Below, one piece after another: positions 53,145-62,142 of a stretch of 64,000 nt of DNA. The notes beneath the pieces were generated by a model. It was not told the DNA's origin. It ran no database searches and worked only from the letters and a program-made list of their open reading frames with translations. A program made the position numbers and the translations under genes. Where the stretch lies: positions 1-64,000 of the forward strand of contig JADCHX010000021.1 of the NCBI GenBank assembly GCA_020248265.1, read 5' to 3'. The number at the start of each line of letters is the position of its first letter. Positions within the stretch are counted from its first letter, which is position 1. This DNA is from Rhodocyclaceae bacterium. GTDB lineage: Bacteria; Pseudomonadota; Gammaproteobacteria; Burkholderiales; CAIKXV01.

Positions 53145-55427
53145 CTAAAGCCAGTTGCCAATGACCATGAATGGCGACCAGAGCCCGGGATGCCTGTAGC
53201 GCAGGTCGGACAGCAGCAGTTGCTGCGCACGGCGCAACGCTTCGGCCTTGCTCACGCCGGGCTGTGCCAGCTGCCGATAGAACTCTCCCACCAGCACCCG
53301 GGTCGCCGCATCGCTGACTTGCCACAGTGTGGCCACGGCGCTGCGCGCGCCGGCCTTGACCGCCACCCCGGCAAGACCCAGCGCAGCCCGTTCGTCGCCA
53401 GCCGCGCTCTCGCAGGCACTGAGAAGAAGCAGCTCGATCGGGTCGTCGCGCAGTCGAGTCGTGCGCAACTGCTGCTCGAGCCGATCGATCGAAAGCCGTC
53501 CGTCATAGGTGAGCAGGAAGGACTGGCGCGAGTCGGCGGAGAAACGCGCATGCGAAGCGACATGGACTACCGAGACCGGCGTTTCGCGCAGGTTTTTCTC
53601 GAACGCCTGCGCGCTGAATGCCGAGTCGAGCAGCACCGCCTTCGCGCCGAAAGCGGCCACTTCGCTCAACTCGCCCTCGACTGCCGGCAGCGCTGTGAAT
53701 CCCTGCACTGCCTGCGATACGCCCGCAGCCAGAATCGAAGTGCCCCGGCTGGCGAGTGGTCTTGGATCGACCAGCGTCAGGCTGGGCGCGATCGCCACCG
53801 CGTAACGGGCAAGCAGGAAGTCGTTGCCATCATGCAGCGCCGCCAGCGGCACGCCGCGCAGCGGCGCATCCGGAATCATCACCAGCGTATGCACCGATGC
53901 GCCGGTCAGTATCGTGTCCAGAGGCCGGATCACCCAGTCGTAGAGCTGGCGTGCATGGGGCAGGTACCGAAAGGTCGTTCTTCTTTCCAGCGCTGCACGC
54001 AGTGCGTTGGTCTCCCGTCGCAACTGTTCTTCGCCTACCGGGACCGAGACACGATACATGCGCTCGCCCACGCTCACCAGCAGCTCCAGCCGGTCGCGCA
54101 GCGGGATCGGATAGATGATCGCCGTGCCTGCGGCCGCCTGCTCGAGCGGACGGATGCCTGCCAGATACCGCTCGACACAGTCGTCGCGGAAGTAGTCTTC
54201 CAGCTCGACGGTGCGAAAGCGCTCGATGACCGCGCGCGCTTCGCGCAGCGAAGCCGCCGAGCGCTGCGTATCGCTGTCCTGCCCGGCGCGGCGCAGCAGC
54301 AGTTCGACGAAACCGAGATAGGCGGCGCCGACCCGCTCCCGGTAGGCGTCGCCCGCCGCCCAGGTGTCGGCCGCGATGTCCGGCTTGATCTCGTTGAGCG
54401 ATGCGAGCGAGGCGCGATACGCATTGATCGCGCCGGTGGCGTCACCGGCGGTGTCGAGCAACCGGGCAGACTGCCACTGCGCACGGAACACAGCCAGCGG
54501 TTGACCGGACGCCTGCGCCGCGAACTGCGCCCGTGCATTGAGCCGGGCAGCGGCTGGCAGATTGCGCTGGTCGATCTCGAGTTCAGCCAGATGGATCAGG
54601 CTGAATGCGGCCGCGTACGGATCGCGCAGTTCGGCGGCGCTCGTGGCCGTGCCCTCGAGCGACAACCGTGCGGCGCGCACCACCGGGTCTCCTGCAGTGC
54701 GGCCGAGTTCGCGCAGCAGATCGCCCGCAGCGGCGCGCGCAAGCACGGTGTCCCGGCTCACGGGTGCCGTTGCCAGCAGCTTTTCGGCACCGCTGGCGGC
54801 GCCGGTCGCGGCGGCGAGGTTGCCGCTGCGAAACTCGAGGCGGCCCAGATTGATCGCCGCGCTGGCCGCTGTCAGTGTGTTGCCGGCATTTTCCGCAGCG
54901 GCCTGCGCGCGGCGAAACTGCAGTGCTGCATCTGGCAGACGCTGCAGGCGCAGGTACAGCAAGCCCAGATCGTTGGCTGCCACAGCCTCGATACGCGTAT
55001 TGCCAGACGAGCTTGCCAGCACGATCGCTTCCTGCAACGGCGCTTCGGCGGTGTCGATCTCGCCGGCGCGCAGCCGCGCCTGGCCGAGAGTGCCGGCAAT
55101 GGCTGCGCGCAGCGGCGCAGAGGCGCTGGCAGGCAAGAGCTGCGAGGCGGTCTGCGCATCGGCGAGCGCACGCTGGCGATCTCCCGCGCCCTGATGGGCG
55201 GCGGCGCGCAACGCGTAGGCCTGCGCCAGCCGCTCCGGATTGCCCACCCGCTGCGCCTCCAGCAGCAAGCGTTCAGCCCCTTGCATCGCATCTTCCCTTG
55301 CCGGTGCGCTGGCTGCTGCCACAGCGAGCGAAAGCGTGCACATCGGCACGGCAACGAGCGAGCGCCAGAGGCTGCGAGTCCGGGGCTTGCGGCGTGACAA
55401 AGTGCTTTCGGGTTCGGTTGTCACCAT
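53145..55427 (-). CDS. Exported TPR-CHAT caspase-like peptidase
   Basis: A 760-residue protein: signal peptide (SLVAVPMCTLSLAVAAASAPA), a helical TPR array of about 400 residues (e.g. AYALRAAAHQGAGDRQRALADAQTA, LGLLYLRLQRLPDAALQFRRAQ), then a CHAT domain. The catalytic dyad is His626 (VVHVASHARFS) and Cys672 (LLLSACESAAGD). CHAT proteins belong to the caspase/separase clan and cleave specific proteins. The predicted export is notable: most studied CHAT enzymes are cytoplasmic. ATG 55427 is chosen; TTG 55463 is possible. First gene of the operon with Crp, CHASE2 cyclase and FecR-like protein. Confidence 0.88.
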   Translation of the reverse strand: MVTTEPESTLSRRKPRTRSLWRSLVAVPMCTLSLAVAAASAPAREDAMQGAERLLLEAQRVGNPERLAQAYALRAAAHQGAGDRQRALADAQTASQLLPASASAPLRAAIAGTLGQARLRAGEIDTAEAPLQEAIVLASSSGNTRIEAVAANDLGLLYLRLQRLPDAALQFRRAQAAAENAGNTLTAASAAINLGRLEFRSGNLAAATGAASGAEKLLATAPVSRDTVLARAAAGDLLRELGRTAGDPVVRAARLSLEGTATSAAELRDPYAAAFSLIHLAELEIDQRNLPAAARLNARAQFAAQASGQPLAVFRAQWQSARLLDTAGDATGAINAYRASLASLNEIKPDIAADTWAAGDAYRERVGAAYLGFVELLLRRAGQDSDTQRSAASLREARAVIERFRTVELEDYFRDDCVERYLAGIRPLEQAAAGTAIIYPIPLRDRLELLVSVGERMYRVSVPVGEEQLRRETNALRAALERRTTFRYLPHARQLYDWVIRPLDTILTGASVHTLVMIPDAPLRGVPLAALHDGNDFLLARYAVAIAPSLTLVDPRPLASRGTSILAAGVSQAVQGFTALPAVEGELSEVAAFGAKAVLLDSAFSAQAFEKNLRETPVSVVHVASHARFSADSRQSFLLTYDGRLSIDRLEQQLRTTRLRDDPIELLLLSACESAAGDERAALGLAGVAVKAGARSAVATLWQVSDAATRVLVGEFYRQLAQPGVSKAEALRRAQQLLLSDLRYRHPGLWSPFMVIGNWL

Positions 55428-55488
55428 GGTACGGACGGTAGCAGGGCCTCCGGAGCCGGGCAAGCGCTCCAGGCAGGCCGGACCTGTG

Positions 55489-55579
55489 GTCGTTGACTGC
55501 GGCTGTGAACTGTCGCTGTGACCCGCAGCCCCGATCCATCGCTGTCAGGTCGGCTCAGGTCACTGCCGCAGTCAACGAC
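55489..55579. promoter_or_regulatory. 15-bp inverted repeat between sulP and CHAT genes
   Basis: GTCGTTGACTGCGGC (55489-55503) is exactly complementary to GCCGCAGTCAACGAC (55565-55579), with 61 nt between. The right arm covers the SulP stop codon. Inside, CTGTGA occurs at 55503-55508 and 55516-55521 (13-bp period), and a CCGCAG at 55523-55528 could pair alternatively with CTGCGG. It may be a transcription terminator/attenuator or a regulator-binding region ahead of the CHAT operon. Confidence 0.5.
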
Positions 55580-57821
55580 TCAGTTCCACCAGTGTCCGGT
55601 TGGTGCGCCGCAGCCGGTGCGCGAGTTCACGGCACAGGTTGGCGGTGATGGTGATTGCAGTGCCTGGCGACTGTCCGGCGAGCCGGTCGAAGCCGGTGCG
55701 CGGCAGGACCAGACATGCGAGGTCATCGTCGGCGATCACCGTGGCGGTGCGCGGCGACTGATCGATCATCGCTACCTCGCCGATGAAGGTGCCCGCGGAG
55801 AAGGTGACCAGGCGCACGCGCCGCCCGCGCAGCAATGCGCTGGCGCTGCCGGCGATCACCAGGTAAAGCGAATCACCCGGATCCCCCTCCTCGAACACGG
55901 TGGCGCCTCGTGGGTGACGCGTCAGCGTCAGCTCGGCGCGCAGCAGGGCGAGCTCGTCTGCATCAAGCCCATTGAACAATTCGAACTGCGACAACTCGAC
56001 GGCGTCGACGGTGGCCGCGAGGCCGAGCCGCGCCGTCGCGGCGCCGGCTGCGGCGCGCAGCAACCCGTCCTCTGCCCACTCCAGCGCGCGGTCGATGTCG
56101 GGGAAGATGCGCTCGCTGCTGATCGCCGTGCGCGTGCCGGCGGCGTCCAGGTAGCGGTCGAGCGGGCTGCCCTCGCGTAATCCGGCGATCAGCAGATGGT
56201 GCCCGTCGCTCACCAGCAGGTCGCTGACCCGGCTCAGGATGCGCGAGCCGCTCAGATCGATCTCGCTGACCCGGCCGACATCGATGACGACGAAGGTGGG
56301 GGTGCGCACGCAAGCTGCCTCGATCCGTTTGGCGAGGTCCTCGGCGGTGCCGAAGAAGATCGCGCCTTCGAGCTCGAACACGACGATCTGCTCGCCGAGC
56401 TCCGCCAGCTGCTCGGCCTCGCTGCGCGGCCGACTGCGGCGCGAGCGCACGAACGCACAGCGGTAGCTGCGGCGGATCACCGATCGGCTCATGCGCACGA
56501 TGAAGTACACGACCGAGATGCCGATGCCGGCAGCCACGGCCAGTACGATGTTCATCGCCAGCGCCACCCCCGCGACGAGGCCCACGATCGAAAGCTCGCG
56601 CCATACGCCAGCGGCGGCACACGGACCTGCGCGCATGGCGCACGCCAGCTGCTGCAGTGTCCAGCGATCGATCAGCCCGATGCCTACCGCCACCAGGATG
56701 CCGCCGATCACTGCGCGCGGGATCATCGCCAGCACATCGGGCAGCAGCACCACCGCGCCGAGCACGAGCAGCAGATGCACGGCGCAGTAGCCACGCGTGC
56801 GGCCGCTGGCGCGCTGGCCTGCGGCGCTGGAGGCCAGCGCGATCGCGCCGGGAATCGCCCCGAACAGTGCGCTGGCGATGTTGCCGGCACCGATGCGCGT
56901 GAGCTCCTGGTTGCCGCGGAACGCCTGGCGGCTCTCGCCGGCGAGCGCCTTGCCACCGAGCAGCGCGTCGAGCGAACTGATCAGCGCAATCGATATTGCG
57001 CCGATCGCGATCGAGGGCAGCAGCTCGCGCAGTGCCGGCTCGGTCAGTGCCCAGTAAAGGGTGCCCGGGTAGACCGGTGCCGGGAGGCCTGCCGGCAGGC
57101 CTCCGAGGACCGCGCCGCCGGCGAAGTCCGGAATCAGGGCCTGCAGCAGGTAGAAGGCGAGCGTACCTGCCGTGCCGCCAACGGCCAGTGCCGGCAGGTG
57201 CGACCAGTGCCGGGGACGCACCAGACACGCGGTGAGCGTCAGCGCAGCCACCAGCACGGCGCCGACTTCGACCCCGGCGAGCTGCCGCGACAGCTCGGCC
57301 AGCCGCAGCGGCTCGTGCTGCCCGGTCACCGCGTCGAACTGGCCGACGATCAGCAGCAACCCGGCGGCGCACTGGAAGCCTGCGATCACCGGGTGCGGCA
57401 CATACTTGACCGCTCCGCCTGCGCGCAGTGCGCCGAGTGCGATCTGCGCGACCCCCGCTAACAGTCCTATCAGCAGCACGATCGCCACCACCTGCTGCGG
57501 CGCCAGTTGCGCCAGGAGCTCCTCGTGCTGCTCGACCAGCAGATGCAGCACCAGCGCGTTGATCATGAACGCGACCATGTTGCGGGGACCGTACAGCAGC
57601 GGTGCGCGCGCGCCCATCAGCAGCGCCACGGCGTTCATCACGATCGCGCTGTACAGGCCGGCGACCACGCCGTAGCTGTAGAACTGCGGGCCGAGCGGGG
57701 CCAAGGCGAACAGGCCGTAGCCGATGGCGACCGGCAGCGATACCAGCGCTGCGCTGAGCCCGGCCGCGGCCTCACGCTGCAGCGTGCGCAACCCGCCGGC
57801 ATCGATCGACAGGCGGTTCAT
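55572..57821 (-). CDS. SulP-family permease with STAS and cyclic-nucleotide-binding domains (copy 1)
   Basis: A 749-residue fusion. About residues 15-430 form a SulP carrier (LPVAIGYGLFALAPLGPQFYSYGV, YVPHPVIAGFQCAAG). A STAS domain follows (VFELEGAIFFGTAEDLAKRI, VIDVGRVSEIDLSGSRIL). A C-terminal cNMP-binding domain has EEGDPGDSLYLVIAGSASALL and cassette GEVAMIDQSPRTATV. In the carrier core the usual SRTA-type motif after NIASALFGAIPG is degenerate (AIALASSAAGQRASGRT). Gating of anion transport by cyclic nucleotide is inferred. ATG 57821 overlaps the stop of copy 2. Confidence 0.88.
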   Translation of the reverse strand: MNRLSIDAGGLRTLQREAAAGLSAALVSLPVAIGYGLFALAPLGPQFYSYGVVAGLYSAIVMNAVALLMGARAPLLYGPRNMVAFMINALVLHLLVEQHEELLAQLAPQQVVAIVLLIGLLAGVAQIALGALRAGGAVKYVPHPVIAGFQCAAGLLLIVGQFDAVTGQHEPLRLAELSRQLAGVEVGAVLVAALTLTACLVRPRHWSHLPALAVGGTAGTLAFYLLQALIPDFAGGAVLGGLPAGLPAPVYPGTLYWALTEPALRELLPSIAIGAISIALISSLDALLGGKALAGESRQAFRGNQELTRIGAGNIASALFGAIPGAIALASSAAGQRASGRTRGYCAVHLLLVLGAVVLLPDVLAMIPRAVIGGILVAVGIGLIDRWTLQQLACAMRAGPCAAAGVWRELSIVGLVAGVALAMNIVLAVAAGIGISVVYFIVRMSRSVIRRSYRCAFVRSRRSRPRSEAEQLAELGEQIVVFELEGAIFFGTAEDLAKRIEAACVRTPTFVVIDVGRVSEIDLSGSRILSRVSDLLVSDGHHLLIAGLREGSPLDRYLDAAGTRTAISSERIFPDIDRALEWAEDGLLRAAAGAATARLGLAATVDAVELSQFELFNGLDADELALLRAELTLTRHPRGATVFEEGDPGDSLYLVIAGSASALLRGRRVRLVTFSAGTFIGEVAMIDQSPRTATVIADDDLACLVLPRTGFDRLAGQSPGTAITITANLCRELAHRLRRTNRTLVELSR

Positions 57822-60133
57822 ATGGTGAGGTGGGTGATCGCGCGCGTGGTGTCGCGCAGTCGTTCTGCCAGCGCACGGCTCACGTTGCGCAGCACCGCGA
57901 GCGCGATCGCCGGGTGTTGCTCGCGCAGGTGCGCCAGCGCCTCGGCGCTCAGGCTGTGACACACCATCGGCTCGTCGGCGATCACCGTGGCCGAACGCCG
58001 CTCGTGGTCGAGCAGTGCCAGCTCGCCGAAAACGGTGCCCGGGGCGAAGGTGACCATGCGCAGGCTGTCCTCGCCGATCTGGGCGTGTTGGCGCGTGTCG
58101 CGATCGCCTTCGGCTGCGAGCAGATCCCCGTGTTCGACGCGCATGCGCACGCTCGCCGAGCCGCGCACGATGACATGGAGTGCGACGCCGGCATCCCCCT
58201 CATGGAAAAGGATATCGCCCGTCGCGTACTCGCGCCGCTGCATCAGCGCCTGCAACCGCTCGATCGAATGCGCGTCGAGGCCGCGAAACAGATCGCTCCG
58301 CGCGAGGTCCAGTTCTAGCGGTTCGCCGAGCGTGCTCAACTGCTCGTGGATGATCTGCTCTTCCGCCCACTCGATCGCATGGTCGGCATCGACATGCATC
58401 GCGCGTGGCGACGCAGCGTCGAGTACCTGCGCGCGTACCAGCGCCTGGGTGACCAGCGGCCGCAGCGCCAGTCCGGCCAGCACGATGTGTACGCTCGCCG
58501 CGCGCAGCCGCGCCATCTCTGCGGCGAGCAGGCGCGCAGCGGTCGAGTCGATCTCGGTCACTCGCGAAAGGTCCAGCACGATGTACGTCGCGCCGGCGCG
58601 CACCGCGCGCTGCAGCAGGCTGGTCAACTGCTCGGCGGTGCCGAAGAACAGCGCGCCGTGAAGCTCGAACACCTGGATGGTCTGGCTGTGTCCGGCAAGC
58701 AGCCGGGCGATGCGCTCCGGGCGCGCCTTGCGCGAGCCGATCTGTGCGGCGTTGTAGGCGCGCCGCACTACCGTCCCGCTCATCCGGAACACAAAGGAAA
58801 GTACGGCGATGAGCCCGCCCACCGCGATCGCGACCAGCGCATCGGCGAGCAGCGTGGTGAGCGCGACCAACGCGACCACCGCGAGGTCGAGCGCGAGCCG
58901 CGCGCGACCGGCATTGCGCCGTGCGAACAGCCGCGGCAGCGCGTACAACGTCCAGCGATCGATGACTTTCCATGCGACGAAGAGCAGTGCGCCGCCGACG
59001 GCCGCCCGCGGCAGTACGCCCAGCAGCGGAGCGCTCGCCAGCAGCGCGCCGCAGGCGGCTGTCGCGCATACCACCAGCCCGATCAGGCCGAGTCCGCCGG
59101 CGGCCGCTGCAGCGAAGTTGGCGGCAAGATTGACCGAAGCTGGCACCGCCCCGGCGACGCCGCCGATCAGGTTGGCGGTGCCCGCGCGCAGCAGCAGGCC
59201 GTTGCCGTTCATCCGCTGGCGGCTGGCGTTCTCCACCGCCTTCGCGCTGAGCAGCGCGTCGATCGACGCGATGATGGCGATGCTCAGCGTGAGCAGCAGC
59301 AGTGCGGGGAGCAGAGGTTCGATCGAAGGCCCCTCGGCGAGGGCGTGCGCGAGCGCCCATCCGCCCTGCCAGGCAGGGTCCGGCAGCGCCGCTACAGGCA
59401 CCAGTACGGTCGGCCCGACGGCTCCGGTTCCAGCCACCGCAGCGAGCGCGTGGTGCAGCACCAGCCCGGCCAGCATCCCAGCCGGAATCGCTGGTAGCCA
59501 GGGCAGGCGCCGTGCCGCCAGCAGGCAACCGACGAACGCGGCCCCCATCACCAGCAGCGCGAGCGGTGGCGTGGCTGCCGCGGCTGCGGCGGGATCGTGC
59601 AGCCACGCAAGATGATCCCCTGCAGTGACCATCGGCAGCTGTCCGATGGCCAGCAACGCGGCCGCCGCATTCTGGAAGCCGGCCACCACCGGGTGCGGCA
59701 CGTACTTGCCCAGATTGCCGAAGCGCAGCAGGCCGAAGGCGATCTGCAGCAGGCCAGCCCCGGCGGTGATCAGCGCGACGCAGGCGAGTGCGAAAGCCGG
59801 CGGATGGTCGACACCGACCAGCGCCTGCAATGTCGCAGTGCCGATCAGAAAAGCAAGCATGCTGCTGGGTGCGAGCACCAGCGGCGTCGCCCGCGGGCGC
59901 GCCAGCCGGAACGCCAGCGCCACCAGAGTGCCGACCGCGACCGTCATCAGGCCAGCCTGTGCGCCGAGCGCGACGATCCGGTCCGCGCTGTCCTCGCCGC
60001 CCCCGCTGGCCAGCGGCAGCAGCGCGAAGATGCCCAGCCCGAGCGACAGCGGCACGGCAATCAGTGCGGCCGACAGCCCGGCGCCGAACTGCTGCTGCCA
60101 GCGGTGCCTGCTGCCAGGGTCAGCCAACGCCAT
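57818..60133 (-). CDS. SulP-family permease with STAS and cyclic-nucleotide-binding domains (copy 2)
   Basis: A 771-residue protein of the same build as copy 1 but quite diverged: SulP carrier (LIAVPLSLGLGIFALLPLASGG, YVPHPVVAGFQNAAAALLAI), STAS (VFELHGALFFGTAEQLTSLL, VLDLSRVTEIDSTAARLL), and a cNMP domain (HEGDAGVALHVIVRGSASVRM; cassette GELALLDHERRSATV). The latter has an insertion (EGDRDTRQHAQIGED) between strands. The motif after ANLIGGVAGAVPAS lacks the SRT residues. Overlaps copy 1 by four bases; the two may form a heteromeric carrier. SulP members move sulfate, bicarbonate or dicarboxylates; which one is unknown. Confidence 0.87.
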   Translation of the reverse strand: MALADPGSRHRWQQQFGAGLSAALIAVPLSLGLGIFALLPLASGGGEDSADRIVALGAQAGLMTVAVGTLVALAFRLARPRATPLVLAPSSMLAFLIGTATLQALVGVDHPPAFALACVALITAGAGLLQIAFGLLRFGNLGKYVPHPVVAGFQNAAAALLAIGQLPMVTAGDHLAWLHDPAAAAAATPPLALLVMGAAFVGCLLAARRLPWLPAIPAGMLAGLVLHHALAAVAGTGAVGPTVLVPVAALPDPAWQGGWALAHALAEGPSIEPLLPALLLLTLSIAIIASIDALLSAKAVENASRQRMNGNGLLLRAGTANLIGGVAGAVPASVNLAANFAAAAAGGLGLIGLVVCATAACGALLASAPLLGVLPRAAVGGALLFVAWKVIDRWTLYALPRLFARRNAGRARLALDLAVVALVALTTLLADALVAIAVGGLIAVLSFVFRMSGTVVRRAYNAAQIGSRKARPERIARLLAGHSQTIQVFELHGALFFGTAEQLTSLLQRAVRAGATYIVLDLSRVTEIDSTAARLLAAEMARLRAASVHIVLAGLALRPLVTQALVRAQVLDAASPRAMHVDADHAIEWAEEQIIHEQLSTLGEPLELDLARSDLFRGLDAHSIERLQALMQRREYATGDILFHEGDAGVALHVIVRGSASVRMRVEHGDLLAAEGDRDTRQHAQIGEDSLRMVTFAPGTVFGELALLDHERRSATVIADEPMVCHSLSAEALAHLREQHPAIALAVLRNVSRALAERLRDTTRAITHLTI

Positions 60134-61012
60134 CGCCAGGGGCGCAGGTCGAGCGAAACGGCGCGTCTTCGTTCAACTCATCGATACAGTGCGCGATGCA
60201 GTACTCGATCGACTGGTGGCAGCAGGTCTCGAGGTACAGGCCCGAGCGCCATTCGGTACCGCCCCGGTAGACGCCGAGCGCACAGGTGACCGTACGTGCC
60301 ACGCCCGCATCGCTGCGCCCGCCGAGCATCAGCACGAACGGCTCCGGCCACGCCTGCGCCACCTGCAGGAAGAATTCCAGAGACAGGTACGCCTAGTGGC
60401 CATGCCGGCGGCAGGTGTCGGCGCAGCACTGGTAGAAGAACGCCCAGTCGCCCTCGGTGATCTCGCGTCCGCGTTTCCAGTGATGGCCGATGCCGGCATC
60501 GCGATCGCGGCGCCGCTCCTGCTTCACCTTCTTGCGCTTGTCGTGATTCATCGTCGACAGGAAGTCGCCAAAATCCGTGAACGGTTACGACACGCTGTCG
60601 TCGATCGCGCCGACGGTGCCATGCCCCTGCTGGCGGCTGTTGTGCCAGCGAAACTGCACGCCCTCGCGTGCCATCAGCCCCGCACGGACCCGCGGCGGAC
60701 GATCAACGCGTAGAGGATACAGCACACGCAACGAGGATACTTCGAGCCGCTGCGCAAGCGCGAGCGCGCCGGCCACCAGCAACTCCCGCGCGGCATCGCC
60801 CCGGCCAGCTGCCCGACGCGTCGTGCCACCAGGATCCGTGCGCCCCAGCCGGTCTCTGGCGAGGCGGGTCCACGCAGCCGCATCGATCGAGCGAGAGTGG
60901 CGTGGACGTCGAGGCGCAGCGCCGGGTCGTTCAGTATCTGGTTGAGCCTGCTCACCTCGCTGCGCTGCGATGGCACGGCCCTTCGCACGCTTCGCTGGCT
61001 CTCCGGCGACAA
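60120..61012 (-). pseudogene. Decayed COG3146 (DUF482-type) GNAT acyltransferase
   Basis: On the minus strand successive pieces match this family in order: SPETGWGARILV...GQLAGAMP (frame one, to about 60800). After a frameshift and loss of about 55 residues come ARELLVAGALALAQRLEVSSLRVLYP and AGLMAREGVQFRWHN. An in-frame stop at 60585-60587 precedes DFGDFLSTMNHDKRKKVKQERRR and GDWAFFYQC. A TAG at 60393-60395 precedes AYLSLEFFLQVAQAWPEPF and GLYLETCCHQSIEYCIAHC. The end is lost at 60120. At least one frameshift, one deletion and two stops make it non-functional. It overlaps the sulP start by 14 bp. Confidence 0.7.
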
Positions 61013-61326
61013 GGATCTGCCCGGGCTGCAGCAGGAAGGTGCGCTGACGCGCCGCCGGGCCGCACGCTTGCGCTCACGCTGATCCAGCGCTTCGGTTCGG
61101 CGTTGAATCCGAACGCCTGATCCGGGTCACACTCCTGTTTGCCAACGTTTGCCGCTTTTGTGCGAGTCGTCCTCTGGCAGGTCACCATTGGGTGGTTGCG
61201 CGACGCAGCGCACACAACGACCAACGACCGCCAGGATCGCGCGGCCCATGCGTATCTTCGGCACCCGGCAATGCATGGTAAGTCCCCGAAAGGGAAGGCA
61301 CTCTCGGCATCGACTGGAGGTGTGAG

Positions 61327-61836
61327 ATGGGCGGTAAGCTGATCTTCGATTTTGCCGACCCCGGCGTGGCGGAGACCTGGTACGCGATCGACGACCGTGT
61401 GATGGGCGGCGTGTCGCGCAGTCGCCTGCGTTACGTGGAGGCCGGCTACGCCGTATTCGAGGGCGAGGTGTCCCTTGCCCGCAACGGCGGCTTTGCGTCC
61501 GTCAGGTCACCTTCTGGTGGGCCGGGCGTGCATGGCCTGGCAGGTGCGGAAGCCTGCCTGATTGAAGTGCGCGCTGCCGGCAGGCACTTCAAGCTCAGCC
61601 TGCTTACCGACGAGCTGATGGACGGGGTGAACTACCAGTCCGGCTTCACGCCCGAAGGTTTCGATTGGCACACGCTGCGCCTGCCGCTGCACAGCTTCCG
61701 CCCGTCTTTCCGCGGACGCGACGTGGCCGACGCACGGCCGCTCGATCCAGCGCGTATCCGCCAGATGGGACTGTTGATCGCCGCTGGGCAGGCCGGCTCC
61801 TTCCGGCTGGATATCAGACGGATCTCGCTGGCGTGA
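61327..61836 (+). CDS. CIA30 family protein
   Basis: A 169-residue protein of the CIA30 (complex I intermediate-associated protein 30) beta-sandwich family: LIFDFADPGVAETWYAIDDRVMGGVSRSRL at the N-terminus, FEGEVSLARNGGFASVRS, NYQSGFTPEGFDWHTLRLPL and IRQMGLLIAAGQAGSFRLDI. The bacterial role is unclear, probably carbohydrate or cofactor binding. ATG 61327 follows GGAGG. The 314-bp gap upstream (61013-61326) holds no gene I can support. Confidence 0.88.
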   Translation: MGGKLIFDFADPGVAETWYAIDDRVMGGVSRSRLRYVEAGYAVFEGEVSLARNGGFASVRSPSGGPGVHGLAGAEACLIEVRAAGRHFKLSLLTDELMDGVNYQSGFTPEGFDWHTLRLPLHSFRPSFRGRDVADARPLDPARIRQMGLLIAAGQAGSFRLDIRRISLA

Positions 61837-61877
61837 TCCTGCGCCGACATGCCTGCATCCCGCCAGTCGTGCGGTGC

Positions 61878-61960
61878 ATGCCGGCCGGCTGGCGCGACGG
61901 CACCGCGCACGTGGTGCTCGAACCCCTGGGCTTCATCGCGCAGTTCGTGCGCCACCGGGT
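61878..61960 (+). mobile_element. IS91-type transposase remnant
   Basis: About 25 codons read AGWRDGTAHVVLEPLGFIAQF, closely matching the conserved RDGTTHVVFEPLDFIARL-like segment of IS91-family (Y2/Transposase_32) transposases. No other part of the enzyme is visible on either side. It is a tiny fossil fragment in the 350-bp gap between the CIA30 and higB genes. Confidence 0.45.
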
Positions 61961-62142
61961 GGGTCAGTGGTGTGATGCTGCCTCGAGGGCGCGGGCAGAT
62001 CGACAGGACGCCCCGCGCGGGCGCTGCAGCGCCGCGGGGCAGGTCGTGCTGCGCTCGATGAGCGGGGCGCGGGTGGGGCCATTAGCCGACGCTGCCTGTT
62101 CCAGGTCACAGGACTGGCAAGAGTGGGTCTTGTTCCGGGAAG

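Noticed and set aside
53145-55427. Type III-E CRISPR-associated TPR-CHAT (Craspase partner)
   Set aside because: Domain order is similar, but there is no Cas7-11-like gene or CRISPR array, and this protein has a signal peptide.
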